The notes under the pieces were generated by a model that worked only from the letters and a program-made list of their open reading frames with translations, made no database searches and was not told the DNA's origin. A stretch of DNA of 9,015 nt from Helicobacteraceae bacterium. GTDB taxonomy: Bacteria; Campylobacterota; Campylobacteria; Campylobacterales; Sulfurimonadaceae. Location: the NCBI GenBank assembly GCA_027057185.1, contig JALUJE010000189.1:1-9015 (forward strand), read 5' to 3'. The translations under genes were made by a program, and so were the position numbers. Below are positions 1 to 6,148 of this stretch, piece by piece; position 1 is the first letter of the stretch, and every line of letters starts with the position of its first letter.

Positions 1-266
1 ATAAAATTTCTGCCAATACACAGGTACATACCCGTTCGGCACTAATTAGCTTATTTATTACGTCACTGGTATTGAGTTTTGCCAAGGCACTTTTTGTCTA
101 TTATGTTTTTTACAATAATGCGTATGCCACGATTTACGGCTCTTTTTCCATTTTGCTTTTCTTTTTTTTATGGATTTATCTCTCATGGATTATCTTTATT
201 TACGGGTTAAAATTATGTTACATGATGGATCGCACCTACAAATATAAACAGCGACCACGGCAGTAG
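1..266 (+). CDS. YihY/BrkB family inner-membrane protein, C-terminal fragment
   Basis: The plus-strand frame beginning at base 3 is open from the window edge to a TAG at 264-266, giving 87 visible residues; the start lies outside the window. Two long hydrophobic segments are visible (about residues 13-35 and 43-68). The stretch AYATIYGSFS followed by an aromatic-rich LFFFLWIYLSW helix is the typical last transmembrane hairpin of the YihY/virulence factor BrkB family (once misnamed ribonuclease BN). The protein then ends in a short basic tail (KYKQRPRQ). The family is made of polytopic inner-membrane proteins of uncertain function. Its last 54 bases overlap the 3' end of comEC on the other strand. 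Family assignment rests on motif recall from the C-terminal third only, so it is good but not certain. Confidence 0.75.
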   Translation, partial: KISANTQVHTRSALISLFITSLVLSFAKALFVYYVFYNNAYATIYGSFSILLFFFLWIYLSWIIFIYGLKLCYMMDRTYKYKQRPRQ

Positions 267-1475
267 CGCCAATGCGGCATATCGGTAGCGCCATGCCAGG
301 AGTGAGAGGATCAGATGCATGATGATGACGTTTAATGGCAGCAGTAATGTCATGGGGTGCGTGCCAAGTTGAAGGTAGTGCAGCAGATAGGTATCTAACA
401 GGAATCCGTAAGAAAATACATGTAAAACGGAAGCCACGAGATACAGGGGCAAAAACAGTATGCTGGCTATGATGGAGAGCGGATGGTAGAGACTGAAGTT
501 CCCAAACAGATAGAGTGAGACGGGCAGCATCATCAGGTAGACCCAGATACTTAGCCCTATGAGGTCGTAAAAGGCTTTTTTGCTCTGAAAATAGATAAGA
601 TAAACAACAATATAAAAGACGCCTGCTACCGAGAGCCAAAACCCCATAGAGAAGAGCAGTGAAGGCATCAGTGAGAGCAGGAGTGCAACCGTAAGAAAGA
701 GTGTCTGCATGGAGAGGATTTTCATACCCCGATCAAAGAGAATAAAACCAATCAGCAGCATGGTATAGGCACGAAGCAGTGAGGGGAGCATTCCTAAAAA
801 GTAGAGATAGGCGCTAATGACGACCCATACAAGAACAAAGAGGTCACGATGGGCGCTTCGGTAAGGAAAGTAACGTGCCTGAATGAGACGGTAGAGTGGA
901 CGTAACACGAGATACAGTAGTGCTGAGATCAGCCCCAGATGAAATCCGCTAATGGCAAGCAGATGGCTGATGCCCAGTGTCGAGAGTTGTGTCTGAAGCG
1001 CCTTGCTCATGGGATATGCCGTAAAAAGAGCACTGTAGAGTTCTGCAATTAAAGGGCTTTGATGCTGCGCTGCAATCCTGTGAGCCAGTGCCATTTTGGC
1101 ATTGAGATCGGGATGGACTTTGAGAATTTTTGAGGGAAGATACCCGCTGGTGAGATAATCAAAAAAGCTGTAGTGACTGACCCAGATCCGCAAATTTAAG
1201 GTTCTGCCGACAAGATTACGAATATACGGTGATGCCGACGTATAAAAGGTATTGTGGTCGCTACGGAGTTTCAGGACATGGTAGGAACGGCCTTTTTTGT
1301 GTTTTTTGTACTGTTTGAGTACGGTAACATTGATGATGGCATCATCAAAGTCTGTGAGATGACGAAAGGAGTCATAACGCTGTAGCAATGAGAGGGTACC
1401 AATGATGAAGCAGAGCGCGATAAAGAGCAGTATGTCACGCCGGTCGGTAAAAAGCTGCGGTCGCTCCAGAGTCAT
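213..1475 (-). CDS. comEC: ComEC/Rec2-type DNA uptake channel protein, short form
   Basis: This 420-residue polytopic membrane protein is the inner-membrane channel that carries single-stranded DNA into the cytoplasm during natural transformation. An N-terminal membrane segment (about 15-31) is followed by a soluble stretch (about 45-125) resembling the ComEC N-terminal domain. The competence domain then carries the signature GISHLLAISGFHLGL at 168-182, SLLRAYTML at 232-240 and FSMGFWLSVAGV at 275-286, and hydrophobic helices run to the end. The metallo-beta-lactamase-like nuclease domain of larger ComEC proteins (about 700-800 residues) is absent, as in Helicobacter ComEC. The ATG overlaps the dnaB stop as ATGA and has no evident Shine-Dalgarno, which suggests translational coupling to dnaB. 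The last 54 bases overlap the YihY-like gene on the other strand. Confidence 0.9.
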   Translation of the reverse strand: MTLERPQLFTDRRDILLFIALCFIIGTLSLLQRYDSFRHLTDFDDAIINVTVLKQYKKHKKGRSYHVLKLRSDHNTFYTSASPYIRNLVGRTLNLRIWVSHYSFFDYLTSGYLPSKILKVHPDLNAKMALAHRIAAQHQSPLIAELYSALFTAYPMSKALQTQLSTLGISHLLAISGFHLGLISALLYLVLRPLYRLIQARYFPYRSAHRDLFVLVWVVISAYLYFLGMLPSLLRAYTMLLIGFILFDRGMKILSMQTLFLTVALLLSLMPSLLFSMGFWLSVAGVFYIVVYLIYFQSKKAFYDLIGLSIWVYLMMLPVSLYLFGNFSLYHPLSIIASILFLPLYLVASVLHVFSYGFLLDTYLLHYLQLGTHPMTLLLPLNVIIMHLILSLLAWRYRYAALALLPWSLFIFVGAIHHVT

Positions 1476-2917
1476 ATGGTTGGCATGGAGACGTTAGGCG
1501 CGACCCCCATATCGGCATCACTCATATCAATATTTTCATAAACAATTTCAGTTTTATTGTAGGTCGGAGTATCGACAAATCGGGTATATTTTTTTTGAAA
1601 GGTAAGCTTGACATGCCCCGTGGGACCGTTACGTTGTTTACCAATAATAATCTCCGCCTCTTCTTCATCTTTTTCGATATACTGGCTAATAAACTCTTTG
1701 CCCTCCTTGATTGCCTCTTTTTCACGCTCTTTCTCCTCTTTGTAGAGGTAGACATCATCGCGATAGACAAAGAGAATGATATCGGCATCTTGTTCAATAG
1801 AACCTGACTCGCGAATATCGCTGAGCATGGGGCGTTTATCATTGCGTGATTCCAGGCCGCGATTGAGCTGGGAGAGGGCAATAATGGGAATTTCAAGCTC
1901 ACGGGCGAGCATTTTGAGTCCACGTGATATTTCACTAACCTCCTGATGACGGTCTTTGGTACCTACAGCACTGAGCAGTTGCAAATAGTCAATGACGGCG
2001 AGTTCAATCTCAGGATGCTGCGACTTGAGTTTTCGCAGTTTGGATCGCAGCTGGTTAATGTTAACCGTAGAGCTGTCATCAATAAAAAGCTTGCTTTGGT
2101 GCATGGCAGCGGTGGCATCTGTGAGCCGTTTACTCTCCTCGTCACTAATGTCACCCACACGCAGTTTGGTTAAATAGATGGACGTCTTAATGCTGAGCAG
2201 TCGTAGCATCAGCTGTTCTGAGGGCATTTCCAGTGAGAAAAATGCGACACCTTTTCCCGTGTCGATGAGGTTTTGTACCATATTGAGTACCAATGAGGTT
2301 TTTCCCATGGCAGGACGTGCCGCCAAAATAATAAGATCCCCCTTGCCAAAGCCGGTAGTCATCTTATTGAGTTCGGCAAACCCGGTATCGACCCCGACTA
2401 AAATGGAGTTGCCCCGGGCCTTCATTGCTTCAATGTAGGCCATGGTTTTGGTAGTCACCTCGGGGGCATCTTGGAAATCTGAGCTTTGTGAGTCCTGAGT
2501 AATCTCATAAAGTTTGCGTTCGACAATGTCAATGACCTCATCGCCGGGGAGTTCTTCTTCGACGGTGACACGTTTAATCTCGGTAGTGAGGGTTAACAGG
2601 TGGCGTTTGAGTGCCTTGTCTTTAACCTCCTCAACATAGGCAGTCGTATTGGAGATGGGATTGGCGGTTAAAATGTCCAGCAGGGCATTTTCATCGAACG
2701 CTTTTCGTCTGAGAAGCTCCTTTTTGATAAACTCTTCATCAATAGGTTTGTCACGGGCTGAGAGATCTTGCATGACACTAAAGATGTTCTGATGTGCAGC
2801 CAGATAGAAGTCATCAACATGTATTTGGGTTTCAATATCATCAAATTGGGAGGGTTCAAAAATAATAGAGCTTAAGATGGAGCGCTCAAATGCAATATTG
2901 TAGAGGGACTCTTCCAT
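1472..2917 (-). CDS. dnaB: Replicative DNA helicase DnaB
   Basis: DnaB is the hexameric helicase that unwinds DNA at the replication fork and recruits primase. This 481-residue protein is full length. The N-terminal primase-interacting domain covers about 1-105, followed by the linker and a RecA-type ATPase domain. Seen directly are Walker A ARPAMGKT (200-207), the catalytic glutamate in FSLE (E230), Walker B AVIDYLQLL (307-315), SQLNR (349-353) and the KQRNGPTG segment (427-434) that carries the arginine finger. No intein is present. Between the DDVYLYK and AEIIIGKQ motifs lies a highly charged, Lys/Glu-rich insertion (about 391-420), longer than in E. coli DnaB and resembling the insertion described for Helicobacter DnaB. 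The gene lies 2 bases after ispG and overlaps comEC by 4, so it is the middle gene of the operon. Confidence 0.97.
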   Translation of the reverse strand: MEESLYNIAFERSILSSIIFEPSQFDDIETQIHVDDFYLAAHQNIFSVMQDLSARDKPIDEEFIKKELLRRKAFDENALLDILTANPISNTTAYVEEVKDKALKRHLLTLTTEIKRVTVEEELPGDEVIDIVERKLYEITQDSQSSDFQDAPEVTTKTMAYIEAMKARGNSILVGVDTGFAELNKMTTGFGKGDLIILAARPAMGKTSLVLNMVQNLIDTGKGVAFFSLEMPSEQLMLRLLSIKTSIYLTKLRVGDISDEESKRLTDATAAMHQSKLFIDDSSTVNINQLRSKLRKLKSQHPEIELAVIDYLQLLSAVGTKDRHQEVSEISRGLKMLARELEIPIIALSQLNRGLESRNDKRPMLSDIRESGSIEQDADIILFVYRDDVYLYKEEKEREKEAIKEGKEFISQYIEKDEEEAEIIIGKQRNGPTGHVKLTFQKKYTRFVDTPTYNKTEIVYENIDMSDADMGVAPNVSMPTI

Positions 2918-2919
2918 GG

Positions 2920-3981
2920 TTAATCTTCCTGCTTCGCCATCTTTTCTACTTCGTTGACAAAGCGGTCTACAAGTTCGTGCTCAGCGAGTTTGGCAACGAC
3001 ATCGCCTTTGACCATAACCAGACCGCTTCCCTTGCCGTAAGCAATGGCAACATCGGCGTGAGCCGCTTCGCCGATGGCATTGACCACACAGCCCATAACC
3101 GACACATTCAACGGGGCATTGATGTGCCGTGTTCGTGCTTCGATTTCACTAACGGCACGTACCAGATCGGCTTCAATACGCCCGCATGTCGGGCAGGAGA
3201 TAATATTGAGACCGTCTTTGGATGCGCCACTGTCTTTTAAGATGGCACGTGCTACGGTAATTTCTTCTTCGAGCTCACCGGTAATGGAGACTCGCATGGT
3301 ATCGCCAATGCCTTCAAGCAGCAGGGTACCCAGACCGATGGCACTTTTAACGGTGGCATGAAACTTGGTGCCCGCTTCGGTCACACCCAGATGAAACGGG
3401 TAGTGGTTTTTCGGACGTAAAAGACGGTACGCTGCTACGGTACGCTCAACATCACTGGCTTTGAGCGAGACTTTAATATCGGTAAAACCGAGATCTTCAA
3501 GAAATTTGATGTTATACTCTGCCGAGGCGACCATACCCGCGGCGCTTTGTCCGTAGCGATGGTCAAATTCTTTTTCGAGCGACCCGGCATTCACACCGAT
3601 GCGTATGGGAATGTTGCGCTCTTGACATGCGGCAACAATATCTTTGACACGACGTTTTTCGCCGATGTTCCCGGGATTAATGCGGATGCAATCCACGACT
3701 TTTGCCGCCTCAAGTGCCAGACGGTAATTAAAGTGAATGTCGGCAACCAGAGGCAGTGATATCTGCGACTTGATGGCAGCAAGTGCTAGTGCATCCGCCA
3801 TTTCCGGTACGGCAACTCGAACAATATCGCATCCGGCAAAGTGCAGCCGTTTGATCTGTTCGACGGTGGCATCAACGTCACGGGTTTTGGAGTAGGTCAT
3901 GGACTGTACCGAGATGGGGGCATCACCGCCAATAAGTACGCCGCCGACATTGATCTGTTTCGTAGGTATGCGCGCTATCAT
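2920..3981 (-). CDS. ispG: 4-hydroxy-3-methylbut-2-enyl diphosphate synthase (IspG/GcpE)
   Basis: IspG is the [4Fe-4S] enzyme of the MEP isoprenoid pathway that converts 2-C-methyl-D-erythritol 2,4-cyclodiphosphate to HMBPP, using reduced flavodoxin or ferredoxin. The 353 residues match the usual bacterial length. The start has the family pattern (TKQI, then GGDAPISVQSMTYSKTRD at 19-36). A TIM-barrel domain follows, with LVADIHFNYRLA (78-89) and CIRINPGNIG (98-107). The C-terminal cluster domain has SCPTCGR with C263 and C266, and VMGCVVNAIGEA with C298 and E305, the three cysteines and one glutamate that ligate the cluster. The common NGPGEA is NAIGEA here. It is the first gene of the ispG-dnaB-comEC operon. 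No clear Shine-Dalgarno precedes the ATG (the leader there is CU-rich), but the N-terminus aligns with family expectations. Confidence 0.97.
   Translation of the reverse strand: MIARIPTKQINVGGVLIGGDAPISVQSMTYSKTRDVDATVEQIKRLHFAGCDIVRVAVPEMADALALAAIKSQISLPLVADIHFNYRLALEAAKVVDCIRINPGNIGEKRRVKDIVAACQERNIPIRIGVNAGSLEKEFDHRYGQSAAGMVASAEYNIKFLEDLGFTDIKVSLKASDVERTVAAYRLLRPKNHYPFHLGVTEAGTKFHATVKSAIGLGTLLLEGIGDTMRVSITGELEEEITVARAILKDSGASKDGLNIISCPTCGRIEADLVRAVSEIEARTRHINAPLNVSVMGCVVNAIGEAAHADVAIAYGKGSGLVMVKGDVVAKLAEHELVDRFVNEVEKMAKQED
2925..2930 (-). promoter_or_regulatory. Ribosome binding site of dnaB
   Basis: On the minus strand AGGAAG lies 7 bases before the dnaB ATG (2915-2917), inside the last codons of ispG. 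It supports this ATG as the start and shows that dnaB can be translated independently even though only 2 bases separate it from ispG. Confidence 0.6.
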
Positions 3982-4003
3982 AAGAGGGATTGTATCTCTT
4001 TAG

Positions 4004-4009
4004 ATATTA
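4004..4009 (-). promoter_or_regulatory. Possible -10 box for the ispG-dnaB-comEC operon
   Basis: Minus-strand TAATAT, preceded by a T-rich stretch, lies 22 bases upstream of the ispG ATG, within the 57-base gap after arsB. No good -35 is present at 16-18 bases. Campylobacterota sigma-70 promoters often lack a conserved -35, so the call is plausible but weak. Start of transcription would be about 3997, giving a short leader. Confidence 0.3.
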
Positions 4010-4015
4010 AAATCA

Positions 4016-4044
4016 GGTTACAATACCAAAGGTCGGGGTTACAA
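4016..4044 (-). repeat. 8-base direct repeat upstream of ispG
   Basis: Plus-strand GGTTACAA occurs at 4016-4023 and again at 4037-4044, 21 bases apart start to start (about two helical turns). On the minus strand each reads TTGTAACC. The copy at 4037-4044 includes the arsB stop codon (4039-4041). The copy at 4016-4023 ends 6 bases before the possible ispG -10 box. It could be a regulator site or chance. Confidence 0.45.
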
Positions 4045-5301
4045 GAGTCCCAAAAGGGCTGTAAGCAATACCGGTGGCGTAATGACCAGTCCGACTTTCA
4101 TGTACTGAGCCCACGTGATGGTAACCCCTTTTTGCGCTAAAACATGTAACCACAGCAGGGTTGCAAGTGAGCCGATCGGTGTCATTTTTGGTCCCAGGTT
4201 TGCACCGAGTATATTGGCATATACCAGCGCCTCATTGCCGACATACCCGACGTGATCTATGGCAATATCCATAAGCATAATCGTAGGCATATTATTCATG
4301 ATGGAGCTGATAAGAGCAGATAAAAACCCGGTTCCGATAATGGCAACAGTAGTGCCATAGTTGTTGAGATGTAGAATCCATGATGCGATGACTTCTGTTA
4401 GTCCGGCATTTTTAAGACCATACACTACGACGTACAGACCAATGCTAAACCATACAATCTGCCAAGGGGCGGCTTTGATGGTCATGATGGGTTTGACCGC
4501 CTTGTAACGTGTGGCAATAGCCAAAAAGAGCAGGGCACCGCCAAGTGCAAACAGGCTGATGGGAAGATGGTAGTAGTCTCCTATGAAATATCCTGCCATC
4601 AACAGTGCTAAAAACCACCAGGAAAAGCGGAACATCGTATGGTTTTTAATGACACTAGAAGCCTCCGGAAGTGTCGAAACATCTACCTTAAACGGAATAT
4701 CTTTGCGAAAATAGATCCAGAGTACTACAATAGAAGCGACAATACTCAGGAGATTGGGGAGGAACATATTTTTAGCATACTCGATAAATCCAATATCAAA
4801 ATAGCCGGCAGTAACGATATTGGTAAGATTGGAGATAATGAGCGGGTTTGAGGCACTGTCGCCGATAAATCCGCCGGCTATCAAAAATGCAAATATGGCG
4901 AGAGGGTTCATTTTAAGATATTTCATCTTGGCAAGTAAAATCGGTGTTAAAATTAGTGCTGCGCCGTCGTTGGCAAAAAATGCCGCTACCAGTGCCCCTA
5001 AAAGTAGAATGTAGACAAACATTTTATGCCCGTTTCCACCACTGAGTTTGGCCATTTTAATTGCCGCCCACTCAAAAAATCCGATCTCATCAAGCACCAT
5101 GGAAAGAATAATAATTCCTATAAATGCTAAGGTCGCATCCCATACGATGTCGATGACCGTAATAACATCTCTAAGACTTACAACACCCACCAATAATGCC
5201 GCTACAGCACCTATGATGGCTGTTGTACCTATTGGCAAACCACGAGGTTGCCAAATTACAAATACCAAGGTGATTACAAAAACTACCAGTGCCAATACCA
5301 T
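4039..5301 (-). CDS. arsB: Arsenite efflux pump ArsB
   Basis: ArsB is the inner-membrane arsenite/antimonite exporter of the ion transporter superfamily. It can run on the membrane potential or proton gradient alone, or together with the ArsA ATPase, which is not seen here. The 420 residues compare with about 430 in classical ArsB. Multiple hydrophobic segments span the protein, with family motifs FFANDGAALILTP (108-120), GDSASNPLIISNLTNI (147-162), NNMPT (336-340) and GANLGPKMTPIGSLATLLW (366-384), the last two forming the second repeat of the fold. It is not Acr3, the other arsenite carrier type. The protein contains no cysteine at all; classical ArsB has one dispensable cysteine. The gene is divergent from arsR, with a clear AGGAG before its ATG and a promoter inside the shared operator region. 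It ends 57 bases before ispG on the same strand, so some read-through into ispG is possible. Confidence 0.93.
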   Translation of the reverse strand: MVLALVVFVITLVFVIWQPRGLPIGTTAIIGAVAALLVGVVSLRDVITVIDIVWDATLAFIGIIILSMVLDEIGFFEWAAIKMAKLSGGNGHKMFVYILLLGALVAAFFANDGAALILTPILLAKMKYLKMNPLAIFAFLIAGGFIGDSASNPLIISNLTNIVTAGYFDIGFIEYAKNMFLPNLLSIVASIVVLWIYFRKDIPFKVDVSTLPEASSVIKNHTMFRFSWWFLALLMAGYFIGDYYHLPISLFALGGALLFLAIATRYKAVKPIMTIKAAPWQIVWFSIGLYVVVYGLKNAGLTEVIASWILHLNNYGTTVAIIGTGFLSALISSIMNNMPTIMLMDIAIDHVGYVGNEALVYANILGANLGPKMTPIGSLATLLWLHVLAQKGVTITWAQYMKVGLVITPPVLLTALLGLL

Positions 5302-5306
5302 AAAAA

Positions 5307-5311
5307 CTCCT
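5307..5311 (-). promoter_or_regulatory. Ribosome binding site of arsB
   Basis: Minus-strand AGGAG is separated by five T residues from the arsB ATG (5299-5301). This is a standard strong site and fixes the start. Confidence 0.75.
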
Positions 5312-5335
5312 GTCTATCCCATAACATTGTGTGAC

Positions 5336-5364
5336 ACTATAGCGAAATGATATGATTAAATCAA
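5336..5364 (-). promoter_or_regulatory. Sigma-70 promoter for arsB
   Basis: On the minus strand, -35 TTGATT (5359-5364) and -10 TATAGT (5336-5341) are separated by exactly 17 bases. Transcription would begin near 5329, leaving a leader of about 28 bases that contains the arsB Shine-Dalgarno. The -35 box overlaps the leftmost ATCAA half-site of the proposed ArsR operator, so repressor binding should block it. Confidence 0.65.
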
Positions 5365-5386
5365 CATATCTTGATATTGTTATCAA
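5360..5386. promoter_or_regulatory. Proposed ArsR operator with three phased half-sites
   Basis: Three 5-base half-sites alternate in orientation: ATCAA (5360-5364), TTGAT (5371-5375) and ATCAA (5382-5386). Each is 11 bases from the next, so the middle one can pair with either neighbour as an inverted repeat with a 6-base gap. The right pair is a perfect 6-base palindrome, TTGATA-TTGT-TATCAA (5371-5386). The left arm lies in the arsB -35 box, the middle arm in the arsR -35 box and the right arm in the arsR spacer. ArsR/SmtB repressors bind inverted repeats overlapping promoters as dimers, so this is the natural ArsR target. Binding itself is inferred. Confidence 0.6.
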
Positions 5387-5399
5387 ATTATACTATACT
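5371..5399 (+). promoter_or_regulatory. Sigma-70 promoter for arsR-arsC-arsP-trx
   Basis: The -35 TTGATA (5371-5376) and -10 TATACT (5394-5399) are 17 bases apart, each matching consensus at five of six positions. Transcription would begin near 5406, so the leader is under 20 bases and consists mostly of the Shine-Dalgarno. The -35 is part of the proposed operator, which predicts autorepression by ArsR. Confidence 0.7.
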
Positions 5400-5410
5400 T
5401 TGAGTATCAC

Positions 5411-5419
5411 AAAGGAGGT
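5411..5419 (+). promoter_or_regulatory. Ribosome binding site that fixes the arsR start
   Basis: AAAGGAGGT is a near-perfect anti-16S match, 4 bases before the ATG at 5424. The same frame is open back to an ATG at 5352, but that ATG would lie upstream of the predicted -35 and -10, so 5424 is chosen. Confidence 0.85.
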
Positions 5420-5423
5420 TTCT

Positions 5424-5747
5424 ATGGAACTGTTTTTAAAAAGTGTCTCATCGCTCAATGATGCAACCAGAGTGCTCATATTGCGTTTTTTAGATACCTA
5501 CGGTGAGTGTTGTGTTTGTGATTTACAACACTCGTTAGGGATGATCCAGTCACGACTCTCGCGCCACCTCAAAATTTTAAAAGAAGCGGGTTTCATACGG
5601 GTCGAAAGAAAAGGAACCTGGGCATACTACGCCATTAAAAGCCCTTTAGACACCTTTAGACGTGAGGCAATAGAGGAGATACGCGCGCTGGACATTATGC
5701 TTCCTAAACTTAAAAAAACATCTCAAACAGGAGTGTGTCCACTATGA
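5424..5747 (+). CDS. arsR: Arsenite-responsive repressor ArsR
   Basis: ArsR is a homodimeric winged-helix repressor of the ArsR/SmtB family that leaves its operator when it binds As(III) or Sb(III). The protein has 107 residues, the usual size. The DNA-recognition helix is in SRLSRHLKILKEAGFI (43-58) and the beta-wing in VERKGTWAYYAI (60-71). The metal site is ECCVCDL (28-34), matching the CVCDLC site of E. coli ArsR except that the third cysteine is glutamine (Q35). C29 just upstream and C105 near the C-terminus are other possible thiols. The start is fixed by a strong Shine-Dalgarno. It is the first gene of a four-gene operon and shares ATGA with arsC. It probably controls itself and arsB through the operator in the divergent gap. 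Confidence 0.93.
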   Translation: MELFLKSVSSLNDATRVLILRFLDTYGECCVCDLQHSLGMIQSRLSRHLKILKEAGFIRVERKGTWAYYAIKSPLDTFRREAIEEIRALDIMLPKLKKTSQTGVCPL

Positions 5748-6148
5748 AAAAGAAGGTCCTGATATTGTGTACGGGAAACAGTTGCCGCTCTATTATGGCA
5801 GAAGCACTCATAAATGCAAGATTGGGCAAGTGCATAGAAGCTCAAAGCTCCGGTGTCAAAGCAAGTGGAGCGGTCAATCCACAGGCAAAAGCCCTTCTGA
5901 AAGAAAAAGGCTACTGGAGAGATTCGTATCACTCTAAAGTCATAGAGACGGTGTTAGAGACCCCATTTGATCTGGTTGTTACCGTATGCGACCATGCCAA
6001 AGAGACCTGCCCGATGTTTCCAAGAGCCGTTAAAACCATTCATATTGGTATTGACGATCCCAGCGGAAAAGCGGAGGCAGAGTATGAAAAAACCTTGCAT
6101 CTGATTGAGACAAAAGTGCTGCCCATCGTCAATGAAGCGCTGTGTTAA
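5744..6148 (+). CDS. arsC: Arsenate reductase, LMW-phosphatase (thioredoxin-coupled) type
   Basis: This cytoplasmic enzyme reduces arsenate to arsenite, the form that ArsB exports. The 134 residues fold as a low-molecular-weight protein tyrosine phosphatase. The P-loop is CTGNSCR, with nucleophile C9 and R15 (C-X5-R). The redox pair C82 and C89 lies in VCDHAKETCP, and the general acid D105 is in DDPSG. This matches the Staphylococcus pI258 ArsC layout (Cys 10, 82, 89), in which the attack passes from C9 to C82 to C89 and the final disulfide is reduced by thioredoxin. It is not the glutaredoxin-coupled E. coli type. The ATG at 5744 overlaps the arsR stop (ATGA) with AGGAG at 5729-5733. A GTG at 5735 is in frame but too close to that site. 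The stop overlaps the arsP start as TAATG. Confidence 0.95.
   Translation: MKKKVLILCTGNSCRSIMAEALINARLGKCIEAQSSGVKASGAVNPQAKALLKEKGYWRDSYHSKVIETVLETPFDLVVTVCDHAKETCPMFPRAVKTIHIGIDDPSGKAEAEYEKTLHLIETKVLPIVNEALC

Noticed and set aside
1522..2859. Several open frames of 60-140 codons opposite or out of frame with dnaB
   Set aside because: They are shadows of the dnaB coding frame, with no ribosome sites or recognisable protein features.
3982..4000. Small inverted repeat AAGAG/CTCTT just before the ispG start, as a possible terminator or regulatory hairpin
   Set aside because: It has only a 5-base AT-rich stem with a 9-base loop and no T-run after it, so it is too weak to call.
5329..5337. GTGT-G-ACAC mini-palindrome near the predicted arsB transcription start
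   Set aside because: The arms are only 4 bases and unrelated to the ATCAA/TTGAT half-sites; this is likely chance.
5387..5392. Perfect minus-strand TATAAT that could serve arsB
   Set aside because: At 17-base spacing its -35 would be CCTTTG (5410-5415), a poor match overlapping the arsR ribosome site. The TTGATT-17-TATAGT pair nearer to arsB is much better.
5352..5423. Upstream in-frame ATG at 5352 that would add 24 residues to ArsR
   Set aside because: It lies upstream of the predicted promoter and inside the operator, has no ribosome site, and the strong AAAGGAGGT before 5424 gives a normal 107-residue ArsR.
5735..5743. GTG start at 5735 for arsC
   Set aside because: It lies one base after the AGGAG site. 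The ATG at 5744 has proper spacing, gives the typical N-terminus running into the P-loop, and forms the ATGA overlap with arsR.
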